Below are positions 14,364 through 27,100 of a stretch of DNA of 64,000 bases, in pieces (the stretch's first letter is position 1; each line of letters begins with the position of its first letter). Source of the DNA: Panorpa germanica (taxonomy: Eukaryota > Arthropoda > Insecta > Mecoptera > Panorpidae). The position numbers and the translations under genes are program-made. The notes under the pieces were generated by a model that saw only the letters and a list, made by a program, of their open reading frames with translations, had not been told where the DNA came from and ran no database searches. The stretch is from positions 21,276,759 through 21,340,758 of the forward strand of contig OY783204.1 of NCBI GenBank assembly GCA_963678705.1, read 5' to 3'.

Positions 14364-15550
14364 ATGGGGGCATCTAGAACTGAAATAAATGTACAACGAC
14401 TCTTGGATCGATGTGAAATAATAGCTAACGATGAAACAAAGTTGAATTGGAGATTAGAGAAATATGTTAATTCTGTAGATAAAATGTTGAAAGAACTAAA
14501 CTCACTGCCTACGTAAAGAACAATTTCAATACATATCCATACAATAATTTAGTAATTCATTTATAATTAATGTTTTTGTAATTTGCAGCTCATCCAAACC
14601 TGATAAAGATAAAATGGCAGATTACCTTCGAAGGTGTAATTTCCTTAAAGTATTTTTACAAACAACCCAGTTAGCTAATACTTGTGAAAAGGTAACATAT
14701 GCTCCAAGCTTATTCAAAAATATACTTGATTTTTAAGATGCAAGTTTATTACGATTTGTCTGTATTATTTAGGTAGTTGCAGCTCAGTTATTATCTCATG
14801 GTATAGCTACATCCGCGGGTGATAAAATTACTAAAGAAATCCACCAAAAAACAACTGCAAAATACAATTCCGAATTACGAGCAGAGTTATTGGGGAGTGA
14901 CAAAGGTATTTCATTTCTACTAAAGCTTATATGGTATGAATAATTGATACATAAATAACCCATTATTAACATTGGCGCAGAATTTGTACCAGAAACAACA
15001 ATTCGTTCTCGCGCAAATAAATCTGTACCTAAAATAGGGGATGCTAGTCAATCTGGAGAAGACTTGGATGTACTAATTAAGTATCATCATTCTATGCAAG
15101 AAAAAATTGCAGAGGACATGTTATCACTAACTCGTAATTTAAAGGAACAGACTGAAATGGCTAGCTCGATCATAAAGAAAGATACAGAAGTACTTGAATA
15201 CCTATATAAATTACAATATTTTAATCTTATAACACTATTATAATTATTTAATACAGATTGTAGGGAAGTCCGCTCATCTTACGGATCAAAATCTTAATTC
15301 ATTGAAAGCAGAATCTGAAATTTTAGCTGAACATAATAAACGGGCTTGGAAATGTTCTTTATGGATAATGATTGGACTTGTTATTATGATATTTATAAGT
15401 ATGTGTTTTTTTTTATATCCTAATATCGTATCTTCTTGCTGTTTATAATTAAATCATACCTTCATTTTTTCTGTAGTTTTTAATAACTTCTAAATATTTG
15501 TTTCAGGTATGGTGATGTTTATGAAAATGTTTAAAAAGAGAACTTATTAA
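14364..15550 (+). CDS. Use1: Vesicle transport protein USE1 (SNARE)
   Basis: Tail-anchored Qc-type SNARE of the Golgi-to-ER retrograde pathway, acting on ER membranes with syntaxin-18 and SEC20 homologues. Six exons: 14364-14512, 14589-14691, 14773-14905, 14981-15189, 15257-15398 and 15507-15550, 259 aa (same size as human USE1). Conserved blocks: LLDRCEIIAND, WRLEKYVNSVDKML, RAELLGSDK, HHSMQEKIAEDMLSLTRNLK, SIIKKDTE and LTDQNLNSLKAESEIL, the last three forming the SNARE helix. A single hydrophobic segment at residues ~232-252 precedes a short basic tail (KMFKKRTY). AATAAA follows at about 15591. Close to the human protein in both length and order of blocks. Confidence 0.95.
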
Positions 15551-15767
15551 GAGGAAATGTTGTTTATTTGTTATGTATTCATATATTATTTAATAAAGTT
15601 ATAAATTTTGTTTGTATATTTCATACAAATTTATTTTAATTTTGAAAGTAATCAATACTACGATCAGAAGTTTACTAAATTTAAAACCTTGTAATACTAG
15701 TACTTAATCTAAAAAGTTCTTACTTCATTACTACACATTGAATTAATACAAAATTAGACAACAAAAT

Positions 15768-16395
15768 TTATTATGTCAAAGAAAAAATAAATAGGGAAAT
15801 AGATAAGAGCAGAAATATTAACCTAATTTGGATACTGTCACATAAGGGAAATGAAAAAGCTGACCAAATGGCCAAGCTAGCTGCTTCCTGTGAACTATAT
15901 TTTATAAAACCAGACATGAAAGCTGAATTAGAAAAAAAAAATCTGATAAAGGTAGAGAATTTTATAAAACACAACCAATACTGAAACGTAAACCATGGTT
16001 TGCCAAACTAAAATGGCCAAGAAGATTAATAACAATGACCTCAAGACTAAGAATGAATCATACTGGAGCTCCGAAACATCTAGCAAGAAACAAAATCATT
16101 TTAAACCCTAAATGCGAATGTGGTGAAGAGGAGGCAGATCCTGACCGCATTCTGTGGCAATGTAAAAATACAGCAATGGCAAGAAATGTACTCCAAAGGG
16201 CGGTGCTACAAACTTCGCAGACGCTTCCTGTTAACACCGCCTTTTTGATTGAGAAACCGAAATTTATAACAGAATATGAATAGATCATTCTTGTTATCTG
16301 GATATAAAGAATAAGAAGAAGCAGAACAATATTAGGGGCGATAAAAGGCTACGTGCCTAGGAAGCCCGAGAAATTATATATAAACAAAAAAAAAA
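15768..16395 (+). mobile_element. 3' fragment of a non-LTR retrotransposon (RNase H + Cys motif), degenerate
   Basis: Translated pieces read LIWILSHKGNEKADQMAKLAAS, an RNase H C-terminal motif of the I/R1-like non-LTR retrotransposons, then after a +1 frame change in a run of A's (near 15933-15942) KPWFAKLKWPRRLITMTSRLRMNHTG, and a terminal Cys cluster CECGEEEADPDRILWQC. The usual GIxG before GNE is missing (about 12 bp deleted) and the His of the C-terminal Cys-His motif is Arg. The element ends in an A-rich tail at 16383-16395. It is a dead, 5'-truncated copy. Confidence 0.8.
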
Positions 16396-17506
16396 TACTA
16401 CACATTATATTACTCTTTAGCTATTTCAAAAGCTTCTAATCCTTACAAAGGACTTTATAACCTTTGAAAAAGGTCTTCTTAAGAAGCTTCAAGAGTATAC
16501 TAATGCGCAAAGGAGTTGATTTAATTTTCAAAAGCATTAAATGGGTTACAAAACTTTTATATTGTTAGATAAACCTTAATACACGGAACTGTCGTTAATG
16601 GGATTTGGGGTAATATAACTAAAAAAACTAGCCGATCTTTTGTTGAGACTTTTGGGAAGCTGTTCCTTTTAATTGACTCATAAACTTTATCTATTATTCT
16701 TAAAAACGATGAAAGGTATTTTGAATTTGTTAAGTTTCTTTTCTTTCTTATAATCTTAAGAATCGTAAATGAGTGTATATAATAACAACCTCTATACAAG
16801 GCATTTCCTTTTATTGTATATTTTTTATTGCTTTTGTTACAGCTTGAAAATATATTTTTTTACTGATTTTTAATTGGCTGATTTTATTTAAATTAAGACG
16901 TAATCGATAAATATAGATTCAAAATAAATATGTATTAATACAACGTGATTCTTACTCATACGGAAACCACGTGACCTATGTGCTTAAGATTGAGTCATTT
17001 TAATGACTCTTAAAGGTCAACTAAAAGTAAATATTAAAAAACATTGTTTTTAAAGAATTGAATAATATTTTCAACTCAACTTGACTTTAAATGTGGCTCT
17101 GTGTAATATGTACGTAACTTCATATAATGCGGGGAATCCCCTTTTTCAGATTTAACACGTTCATTACTGCACCTACTGTAAACATATAGTTTTTTTAGTA
17201 AATCATTTCGCGAAATTTCTTGTTGGGTGCCTTGTAGTTCATATTTATCTATTTCGAACTAACTCGCAACGAATTATAACATGAAAATAGAAGTCAGTTG
17301 AAAGTTAACATTCGAAAATCGAAATGCCATCGAAGTCTTGTTCGTTTTAACATCGAAAATTTTTGGACAAGCTAAATTCATGCAAATTATTCAGTGTTGG
17401 ACATCGTTTTACTGAAAGAAGGTGTAACTTTGAAGATACATATGTGGTTTACGGGATAGTTAATACAGATTACAGCACTACGATATATTGTCCATAATAA
17501 TAATAA
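16396..17506. other. Intergenic AT-rich stretch
   Basis: Lies between the non-LTR fragment and the first MITE copy. I see no gene, no open frame with protein-like composition and no repeat shared with the rest of the window. Confidence 0.45.
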
Positions 17507-17758
17507 CCCAGTAAACAATTTGGTGAAGTGTCTCTTTTTGTGACGTTTTTATCACTATTGCACTTCAATTATAGTTCGCATCTACTTTATCTTCATTTGT
17601 ATTCCGACAGATGGAGTGGTTTCGCCATTTGTATACGATAAAATAGACATTTCATATGAATGACTGTGAGAAATTGAACTATAAATGAACTCTTTCATGA
17701 CAAAAAAATCATACGCATCTTCAATATGATGACGAAGTGACTCCAAAATGTTTACTGG
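17507..17758 (+). mobile_element. MITE family A ('CCCAGTAAAC' ends), copy 1
   Basis: Starts CCCAGTAAACAATTTGG and ends CCAAAATGTTTACTGG, an inverted terminal repeat, about 252 bp. The same sequence recurs at 36774-37025 (opposite strand), 63263-63524 (same strand) and as a 3' half at 57507-57578. It has no coding frame. Confidence 0.85.
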
Positions 17759-18144
17759 AATAGACCGTTATAGATTATAATTTATAATAATAATAATTTA
17801 GACCGTTAAAATACATTTAAGCGCTCTCGCGTAAAAATATCAGGTAGTCAGGTAATCTTGTTAAATCCTTCATTAAATTTATCAATGACTTGTAAATACC
17901 CCAAAATCACCTGCCTTTCTCCTAGTATGCAATGTTATTATTAAACTTGTTTAATTTTTGTAAATACATGTAGAATATATAAACCCGTTCGCAATGTGTT
18001 AACTAATATAAAGCACAATGTTCTACATGGTTTATACAGTGTTGATTTATCTTTGGTGTTTATTATATCTCTTGCACTGTAAGCTGCAAAGTTGCCAAAT
18101 CAGATTACAGATAGGAAGTTCTTGATAAAAGAGTTTTCAGAACA
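17759..18144. promoter_or_regulatory. Upstream region of the aspartic protease gene
   Basis: Between MITE copy 1 and the protease start codon. It must carry the promoter and 5' UTR of the protease. TATATAAACC at 17975-17984 is a reasonable TATA-box candidate about 165 bp before the ATG; its function is not shown. Confidence 0.4.
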
Positions 18145-21100
18145 ATGTTGCGGTTAATATTTCTGTTCGTTATTTTCGGGAGTTCTTTTTGTAATGAAGA
18201 TAATTATATAACGTAAGAAATGTTATTATTTAAATAAAAGTTATTGTTTAAATTTTAGTTTTACATTTTCATCTGTTTTCATTCCGACTTGTATAGAGTT
18301 TAATTTAAATATATTTTTTAATTTATTAGAATCCCTTTGGCTAGAAGACAATCTCCTCGCAGGTTGTTAATGAACGCAGGAGTAGACATCGATCAACTAA
18401 TGAGCCATTATTCTGTACGATCTCAAATTAATAACGAAGTAGATGATCGACATTTTACAAATAAGTTCTCCAGATATGAAAATTCAGCACATTCGAGCCC
18501 TCTTAACAATGACAGTGTTGCGATTTATAAATACCTTGATGTAAGTATATTTATTTCATAGAATTATATTATGATAAAATTGTTGTAAAGTGTTATCATC
18601 ATTTACTACTATCAAAAAGTAAATATTTGAATGTGCAGTTTGCCGCTATAGTAAGCATAGTAAGTAAGTATAGTTTGTAGCTAACTTAGCTACATTTCTA
18701 TTGCATAGCATATGCATAATTTCATCATAGAGATATAATAGATATAAAAAATACTATTTACTTTGAATAAAACATTAACTTTTGATTTATTTAATGTGTG
18801 GATTAAGTACAGAACACTATACTGAAATTCATATTCATATTCAACACGGAAATAGATTATATCGGTATTTGTATCATTTCTAACATTGATCCTGCTGGTG
18901 TTATTACAATATCTTTTTTCTCTTCAAGCTCCAAGATTTTTCCAAGCGGTGTATTTTTCAAAGATTCAGGTATACTTGCTACTGTAAGTTTGAAAGGTTT
19001 TAACTGAGTCATTTCAGCAGACAAAACTGGGGGAGGAAAGAGTTTAGACATCCTTTCACCTTTGTCGTACTCTAGTAATTGCTTTTGAGTAGGCTTACCC
19101 CATTGCTGAGAATGACTCGTTTTCGATGACGATGTTTCGGGAAAATTAACGTACTGAATTAACGCACATATATGCTTACACTTGCCCCCAAGACCAGCTT
19201 TACAGGTGCAAACAGCAGTACTAACGTGTCGGTTTGTATCAACCTGAAAATAATGATTATATAATTATTCTTATAAATAAATAAACAAATTTCCGAGCTT
19301 TCTAATTTTAATGTTATAAATATTTTTTTATTTTACTTTTATACGTACAGAAATTCACATCATAAAGATTTGATACACTTGTTGTAAAATTTGTGTCGTA
19401 TTGTCGTTCTGGAGGAGATTACTCAGTTTACTAGTACATTCTGCAGGGATGCTAGCTTCTGGTAGTAGATTCTTCAGTTGACGACTTCCAACACCAATTA
19501 CAGTAGTAATCGAATATCTTTCTTAAGATGATTAATAAGGATTCTTGTTCAGACGGTGTATTGTTGCAATTAGAGAATACTTGAGCGGTCTAAAGTAACC
19601 TCGTTGCGACATGCGACGGTTGAACAATTAGTATCTTTTTATTACTATTAATACAAACACTTTTATTAAAATATATCATTTATTCGTTGTAATATTATAT
19701 CTGCTTACTTAATTACAATAGTATTTTATTAGATTAACGAAGATGACAGATATAAAACAAAATGTAATTCTATAGTGTTATAATTTAATTAATAGTTGAA
19801 ATGTGCTCACTATTCAATACGTACGAAGTTGCGAATAGTAATGCTTGCTTTGAGACTCAGGAGAAGACTGGCTTTTAGCGTCTTGTGCAATTTAATATAT
19901 AATAATTTATTTCACATCACAGAACGCCAATACTGAATTACCAGCATTAAATCAATATTAATCTCCACAAACCAGAGACAATATTTATAAGCGCTAAACT
20001 TAAATAATTATTCTTTACAATCTTAATACTAATACAAAAACTGTTTACATAATATAATTCTATTACATAATTAACATTTAATATCATTAAAAATAAAAGG
20101 TAAGTGCGACATATGCGTACTTACAACACTCCTCAACCAAAGAAAAGGAACGCATATAAAACAAAACATATGCGTTTCTGCTCTAAGGAAAAGAAAAAGG
20201 AAAAATTGTGATAGGGGAGATGTCGTACATATCACAACACCCCCTTTCAAAAAAAAAGGGACACGTATAAAAACAAAATATACGAGTTACAATTCTAGAA
20301 AAAAACAAAAAGAGAAGCAAAGTGTCGACAACGATTCTGATCCCATCGTATAGAGTTAACACTGCTCCACAAAACAATCATCCCTGACAAAATCCATTTC
20401 ATTCGTCAAGTTTTTATTCATTGGTACAAAATCTCTTCAACCTATTATTATGAACTACCGTATGTTTTTTACCAATTAGTATTTCTGTATTAACAGGGGA
20501 TATAATTTTAGTAACTTTATACGGTCCTACGTATAAGGGTAAAAGTTTTTTTGACTGTCCTTTAGTTGGTAACTGTTCATTTCTTAATAAAACTAGTTCG
20601 TTTACTTCAGGTGTGAAAAGAGAATTGACCCTTTTATCAAAATATAATTTTGTTTTTTCTTTGCTTTTAACCAAGTTATTTATAGCAAGTTCCCTCGCTA
20701 CTTGTAACCTGTGTTTGAGTTCTACTATAAAATTATTATAAGTATTTACCTCAATTGGTTCTTTATAAAAAATTGAAGGCAGATTTGCCTTATGTCCATA
20801 AATTAGTTCGAAAGGAGTAAAACCGGTCGCTGTATGCGGAGTTGTGTTATACACGAACATTGCATAGGGAATCCAATTTATCCAATCATCCTGCTTTTTA
20901 CAAAAATTCCTTAGATACTCGGCAAGGGTTCTATGAACTCTTTCTAAGGCACCGTTGGTTGCTGGTCTAAATGCTGTTGTTTTTAATTGTTTAATTTTTA
21001 ACAATTTGCATATATCTTTAAAAATTTTTGACATGAAATTTGTTCCTTGGTCTGTTAAGATCATATTAGGAACTCCGTACCTACAAATAACGTTAGTTAC

Positions 21101-24100
21101 TAATGCTTTCGCGACAGTATTTGCCTCCTGGTTTATAATAGGAATAGCTTCCGTAAATTTAGTAAGGTCATCCTGTATTGTTAGTAAGTATTTGTATTTG
21201 TCGTTGTCGTCTTTCTTGGGAAGATATACTATGTCCAAAGCCAACCTTTCGAAACTATGTTTCGAAGTCGATGTAATTGTTAATGGGCATTTATTTAATT
21301 TGCACACTTTATTCTTTTGACATGATACACATTGTCTAATAAAATTTTTAACTTTTCTAATCATACTTGGAAATTTAAAGTGTGATTTTAATCGTTTAAT
21401 TGTTTTAGAAACTCCTAAGTGGCCTGCTGTGGGATTAACATGAAATTCCGAAATTACATTGTTTATTAACTCAGGGTCACTAATTTTAAGTATAGTGTCA
21501 TTATAAATGTGTACTATTATATTTGTTTTATCAAAGATATGTCTGAGCATAGTTCGTATCTGAGCAAAATCTAATTTACTTAGTTCAGACTCGAACCTGT
21601 TCATAGCTATGTTAGTAATTTTGTGTAAAGTACAAAAGTTTTTCAGATTCACTAATGCCAAAAATATTTCTTTATAATTTGGTAGATTAAAATGAAATTC
21701 CTTAATTATTAAACAGATAATAAATCTAGTATCAATTTCAACATATGCAATTTCTGATACTTCTTTTTCTTGTATTAGAAATGCATTGATACTACTAAAT
21801 TTATTGATTAATTCAGGAGAATTTCCAATTGAATTTTTAAAATCTTTTGATACAAAATCTACTAATGAAAATGACGTCGGTGCGTCATATAAACTTTTAT
21901 CATGTTCAATTACTTTATTGTTTATGATAATTTTATTTTTAATTATTTCTAAATAATTTTCGTATGTGACATCCATTGTTTCAACCTGAAGTGAGTATAC
22001 GCGACTTAGGGCATCTACGTGTGGAATCGAACTACCTGGTCTATATATTACTTCGTAATTATATTCCTCTAGTTTTATCCGCCAACGCATAAGTCTAGAA
22101 CTCGGGTCCTTAATACTCATTAACCAAGTCAAGGCTTGATGGTCTGTTACGATACTAAAAAACTTTCCATAGAGATAGGGTCTAAAATGAGCCACAGCCC
22201 ATACTACTGCTAATAACTCACGTTCAGTAGTTGTGTAATTTTGTTGTGCCTTATTTAGAGTTCTTGAAGCATATGCTATTGGGTGGCTTTCCTTAATAGT
22301 ACCTTGTGAAAGGACTGCACCTATAGCATATTTACTTGCATCCGTGGTTACAACGAAATTTTTACTAAAGTCCGGGTATTGCAAAACAGGTGATATGGTT
22401 AATTTATTTTTTAAAGTTTTAAATGATTCGTCGCATTGGTCTGACCATTCTAATACTTTAACATTACTGTTTGCTGCATTATATAGTGGTTTGGCTATCT
22501 CTGCGTAATGCGGTATATGTCGGCGATAATAACCGGACATACCCAAAAATGTTTTAATTTGTTTAGGACTGTTTGGAATGGGGAAATTCTTTATTGCTTC
22601 TACTTTAGAAGGATCTGGTAGAATACCTGTTTCATTAATAACGTGACCTAAATAAATCAAATCTTTATGTAGAAAGTTACATTTGGATGGTTGGAGCTTC
22701 AAATTATGTTCCCGTAATTTAGAAAAAACGTTTTTTAATCTTTGGTTGTGCTCAGAAATGTTTTTTCCAAAAATGACTACATCGTCCAGATAGATTAAGC
22801 AATCTATTCCTTGCAAACCTGTGAGAACGTGAGACATAAGTCTCTGAAACATGGGGGGGGCTCCTTTAAGTCCGAATGGCATTCTTACAAATTGATAGTG
22901 TTTAAAGTTCGCACTAAATGCTGTTTTCTCTTTATCTTCGGGAAGCATAGGGACCTGGTGAAAACCGCTTGCTAAGTCAAGGGTAGAGAAAAATTTTGCA
23001 CCACTAAGTTGGTCCAGTATATCATGTATAAGAGGCAAAGGATAGGCGTCACTTGTTGTCTGCTCGTTAAGTTTACGGAAATCGACTACTACGCGGAATT
23101 GTTTATTACCTAACGCATCTGGTTTTTTTGGTACTACTAATAAAGGTGCGTTATAGGGTGAGTCGCTTTCTTCAATTATGTTGTTGACCAACAGTTCCTG
23201 AATATGCTTTTCCACAATCTCTTTTTGCGCATGGGGCAATCGATACGGTTTAACGTTAACGGGTTTAGAAGAATTAATCTTTATCTTATGACTTAATGCG
23301 CTCGTACAAGATAACTTGTCTCCCGGTAAAAAAAATATGTCATTAAAGCTGTCACAGATTTCTATTAATTCTGTTACTAATTCTGAATTGACATGTGAAA
23401 GATTTAAATTGTTTAATAAAAGTTCCTTACGGTTGTTAGGACTTGATTTTGAAAAATGGTAAATACTAAATTGATCTATCGGTATGATATTCGGTTTGAA
23501 ATTACTAAGTATTATATTTTTTATTGAAGAATTTATTATTGAAATATAGAAAATATTTTTGACGGGCTTGATTAATGCATTAGCTAAAAAAACTTCAGGT
23601 AACAATTCCCTGGCTACACAAACTCCTACTGTAGAACCTGACATAGGAATTATCTTCCTCGTACGTGCTGGTAAAACGATATTGTTTATATTTATAAGTG
23701 GGAGCTCAATTACTTTGCCACATTCTGAGAATTGTACACTGTTCATTTTTAGATTAATTACTGCATTTAGTTTCCGTAAAATATCCAACCCTATAATTCC
23801 ATCGTGTTTAATGGGGAAATTTTCTGACACAACCTGTAAAGTTTGTTTCGACTTATTACTATCTAAAATTATAGAAGTTTTCAGTGAACCTAAGGTATAA
23901 GGCGTACCTTCAGAAATACCCTTCAATAGAATTTTAGATTTATTATTAATTCTGACATTGTTATTTAAAATATTTTGTTTAATCAAGGAGATTTGAGAAC
24001 CAGTATCTAATAAAAATGATACAGTTTTAGCTTTGGCTGCGACCATCTTGAATTGGACAGTGTCAACTGTTTGCTTAGCCTTAACATTTTTATTTTTACT

Positions 24101-27100
24101 GTCAAAACTTAGAATATCATTATTATTTTGTAAATTACCCGTATTGATCTCATCAAAATCATAAAAAAAACATAATTCATTATTTGAATTGTGTTGTGTC
24201 TTGTTAGTAAAAGATACTTGAGAACCATCAGATATAAGATGTTTCGATCTTTCACAACAAGTAGAAGGTTCTGATAAAATTGTGGCCTCCCTACAAGTAT
24301 TAACTTGAGCAATAGGGTTACCCGTATCTAGATTTTCCTTCTTAATAAAACAATACTTTTCTGTATGACCACTTTTCTTACAATGGTTACAGAACAAATT
24401 TTTAGTTTTTGTTTCGACCTTATTAGGAATTTGCTTGCTTGAAACTGGTTTACTATTAGAATTAGGAACGCTTGGATATGTTTTGACTTTAATATGCCTT
24501 CTTCTTTCTAGATTGCGCCACCGTCTCTCCAGAAACTCTGTAAATTCATTTAAGGTTGGTAATTCAGAATTATTTCTGTTTTCCCATTCCTTTGACGAAT
24601 TAAAATCTAATTTGGTCTTTAAAATATGTATTAACATAAAATCTGAATGATTAGAATATATCCCCAATTCGGTTAATGCTCTAATCGATTCATTAATTTC
24701 ATCTAGTAGTTTTTTGATATTGATTTCGGACTCTAAACGTATAACATTGTAGTTTATTAAATTGTTTAAACAGGTTTCAATAAGTGCTACCTTGTTATCA
24801 TAACGTTTACAAAGGATGTTCCAAACAATTTCGTAATTATCATTTGTTAAAGGATAATTCTTTATGAGTTTGAGTGGTTCTCCTGACAAATTTAACTTTA
24901 AATAATGCATTTTTTCAATGCTTGATAGTTTACTATTATTACGAATTAAATTTGTAAATAATTCCATAAAACTTTGCCAATTAATATATTCTCCATCAAA
25001 AACGGTTAGTTGCATTGGACTTAAGTTCAGATTTTTTATTGAATCTATACTTTTTGAGTCGTCTACAATATGTGTATCATTCTCAAATGTTTGCTTATAA
25101 TTCAACAAGTAAATAAGAGTGTCGTCATAAATACTTTCAACTTCCATAGACTTACTAACGATAGCCGAAGCTTCTTCATTTTTTAGAGTTGGAAGCAATG
25201 CTTCTACGATACTACTATATTTAACCCAAGCTTTGTCTAAGTTTTTGATTTTTAATTCAACTATTGTTAAGGATGTTGATTGGACTTCTAGATTTTTTGA
25301 AAACTCATTAATTAGATTGATTGTATTCTCAACTAGTGTGAGTGAATGAACGTTCGGTGCCATAGTACTTAATTAAAGTTATATATAATATACAGACTAA
25401 AGATTATTTTGTACCAATAAACGACTCTCCGAAGAACAGGATTCTGACAAGGAAAAATTGCTAGCGAAAACAGTAACTCACAGGAAATTTCCGATGGGGC
25501 TCAGACACCGCAGTTGTAACAGGAAGGTAGTCTCTCTGATTGAACAGACTGCTATCTAACTGCTTCAGCTCTTTACTTCTCCTTTTCAAAATTCTTTCTC
25601 GTTCATAAAGATGTTCTAAAAATATTAAACATGAATTAATATAATTGTAGAAACAATTATAGGAAATATTATAGTAGATATTCAAAAGTATTGGATATAA
25701 TACTAAAAATATTGAACAATGATGCTACAAAATTGTTATTTTATAACAAATATTCAAAAGTATTGAATATAATACTAAAAAATAATAGCTTCAATGAATT
25801 ACAAGGATGCTACTAATAGATAGGTTATAGCAAATATTCAAAAGTATTGAATATAATACTAAAAAAATAATAGCTTCAATGAATTACAAGGATGCTACTA
25901 ATAGATAGGTTATAGCAAATATTCAAAAGTATTGAATATAATACTAAAAAAATAATAGCTTCAATGAATTACAAGGATGCTACTAATAGAAAAAAATACA
26001 ATTATCAATTTATGATAATAATTGTATACAAGATAAAAAGATACTGTCTTATTATACTTAACAAAAAAAACTTTCGATTTTGATCTATGTACAGCTGTGT
26101 GCAGGGTTCTGGAAACGATTAACATCAGTTTAGATTATTCCATTTGTTCTAGAAGCATCCATCCATTCGCTGGGGGCAAAAGATTTCTTTTTTTTTTCTG
26201 GTTCAGCGGGCTGTTGTTTTACATCCACCGGACTTGTAGAAAAATTATGTGAAATACAGATGAATTGACGTTCTATCTCGTACTCTTCGGCAATCTTGGA
26301 AATAATCGATCGACGTAGTGGTATCCAGAATAATTGATCTGCATCCAGGTGTAGAATATATAGAAAAAAATTTTGGGCGTACCTCTTGGATATTTATGTG
26401 TAGGAATATCTCTTCGAGACCCCACCTGACACCAATGTTGTAAAATTGTGTCGTATTGTCGTTCTGGAGGAGATTACTCAGTTTACTAGTACATTCTGCA
26501 GGGATGCTAGCTTCTGGTAGTAGATTCTTCAGTTGACGACTTCCAACACCAATTACAGTAGTAATCGAATATCTTTCTTAAGATGATTAATAAGGATTCT
26601 TGTTCAGACGGTGTATTGTTGCAATTAGAGAATACTTGAGCGGTCTAAAGTAACCTCGTTGCGACATGCGACGGTTGAACAATTAGTATCTTTTTATTAC
26701 TATTAATACAAACACTTTTATTAAAATATATCATTTATTCGTTGTAATATTATATCTGCTTACTTAATTACAATAGTATTTTATTAGATTAACGAAGATG
26801 ACAGATATAAAACAAAATGTAATTCTATAGTGTTATAATTTAATTAATAGTTGAAATGTGCTCACTATTCAATACGTACGAAGTTGCGAATAGTAATGCT
26901 TGCTTTGAGACTCAGGAGAAGACTGGCTTTTAGCGTCTTGTGCAATTTAATATATAATAATTTATTTCACATCACAGAACGCCAATACTGAATTACCAGC
27001 ATTAAATCAATATTAATCTCCACAAACCAGAGACAATATTTATAAGCGCTAAACTTAAATAATTATTCTTTACAATCTTAATACTAATACAAAAACTGTT

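Noticed and set aside
24109-24312. 67-codon minus frame and several plus frames (20955, 23559, 24435, 24918) inside the retrotransposon
   Set aside because: They are out-of-frame shadows of the 1649-codon gag-pol frame.
25461-25685. 74-codon minus frame upstream of gag-pol as an accessory or env gene
   Set aside because: It overlaps the leader repeats, has no signal peptide, furin-like site or fusion-peptide pattern, and lies 5' of gag rather than 3' of pol.
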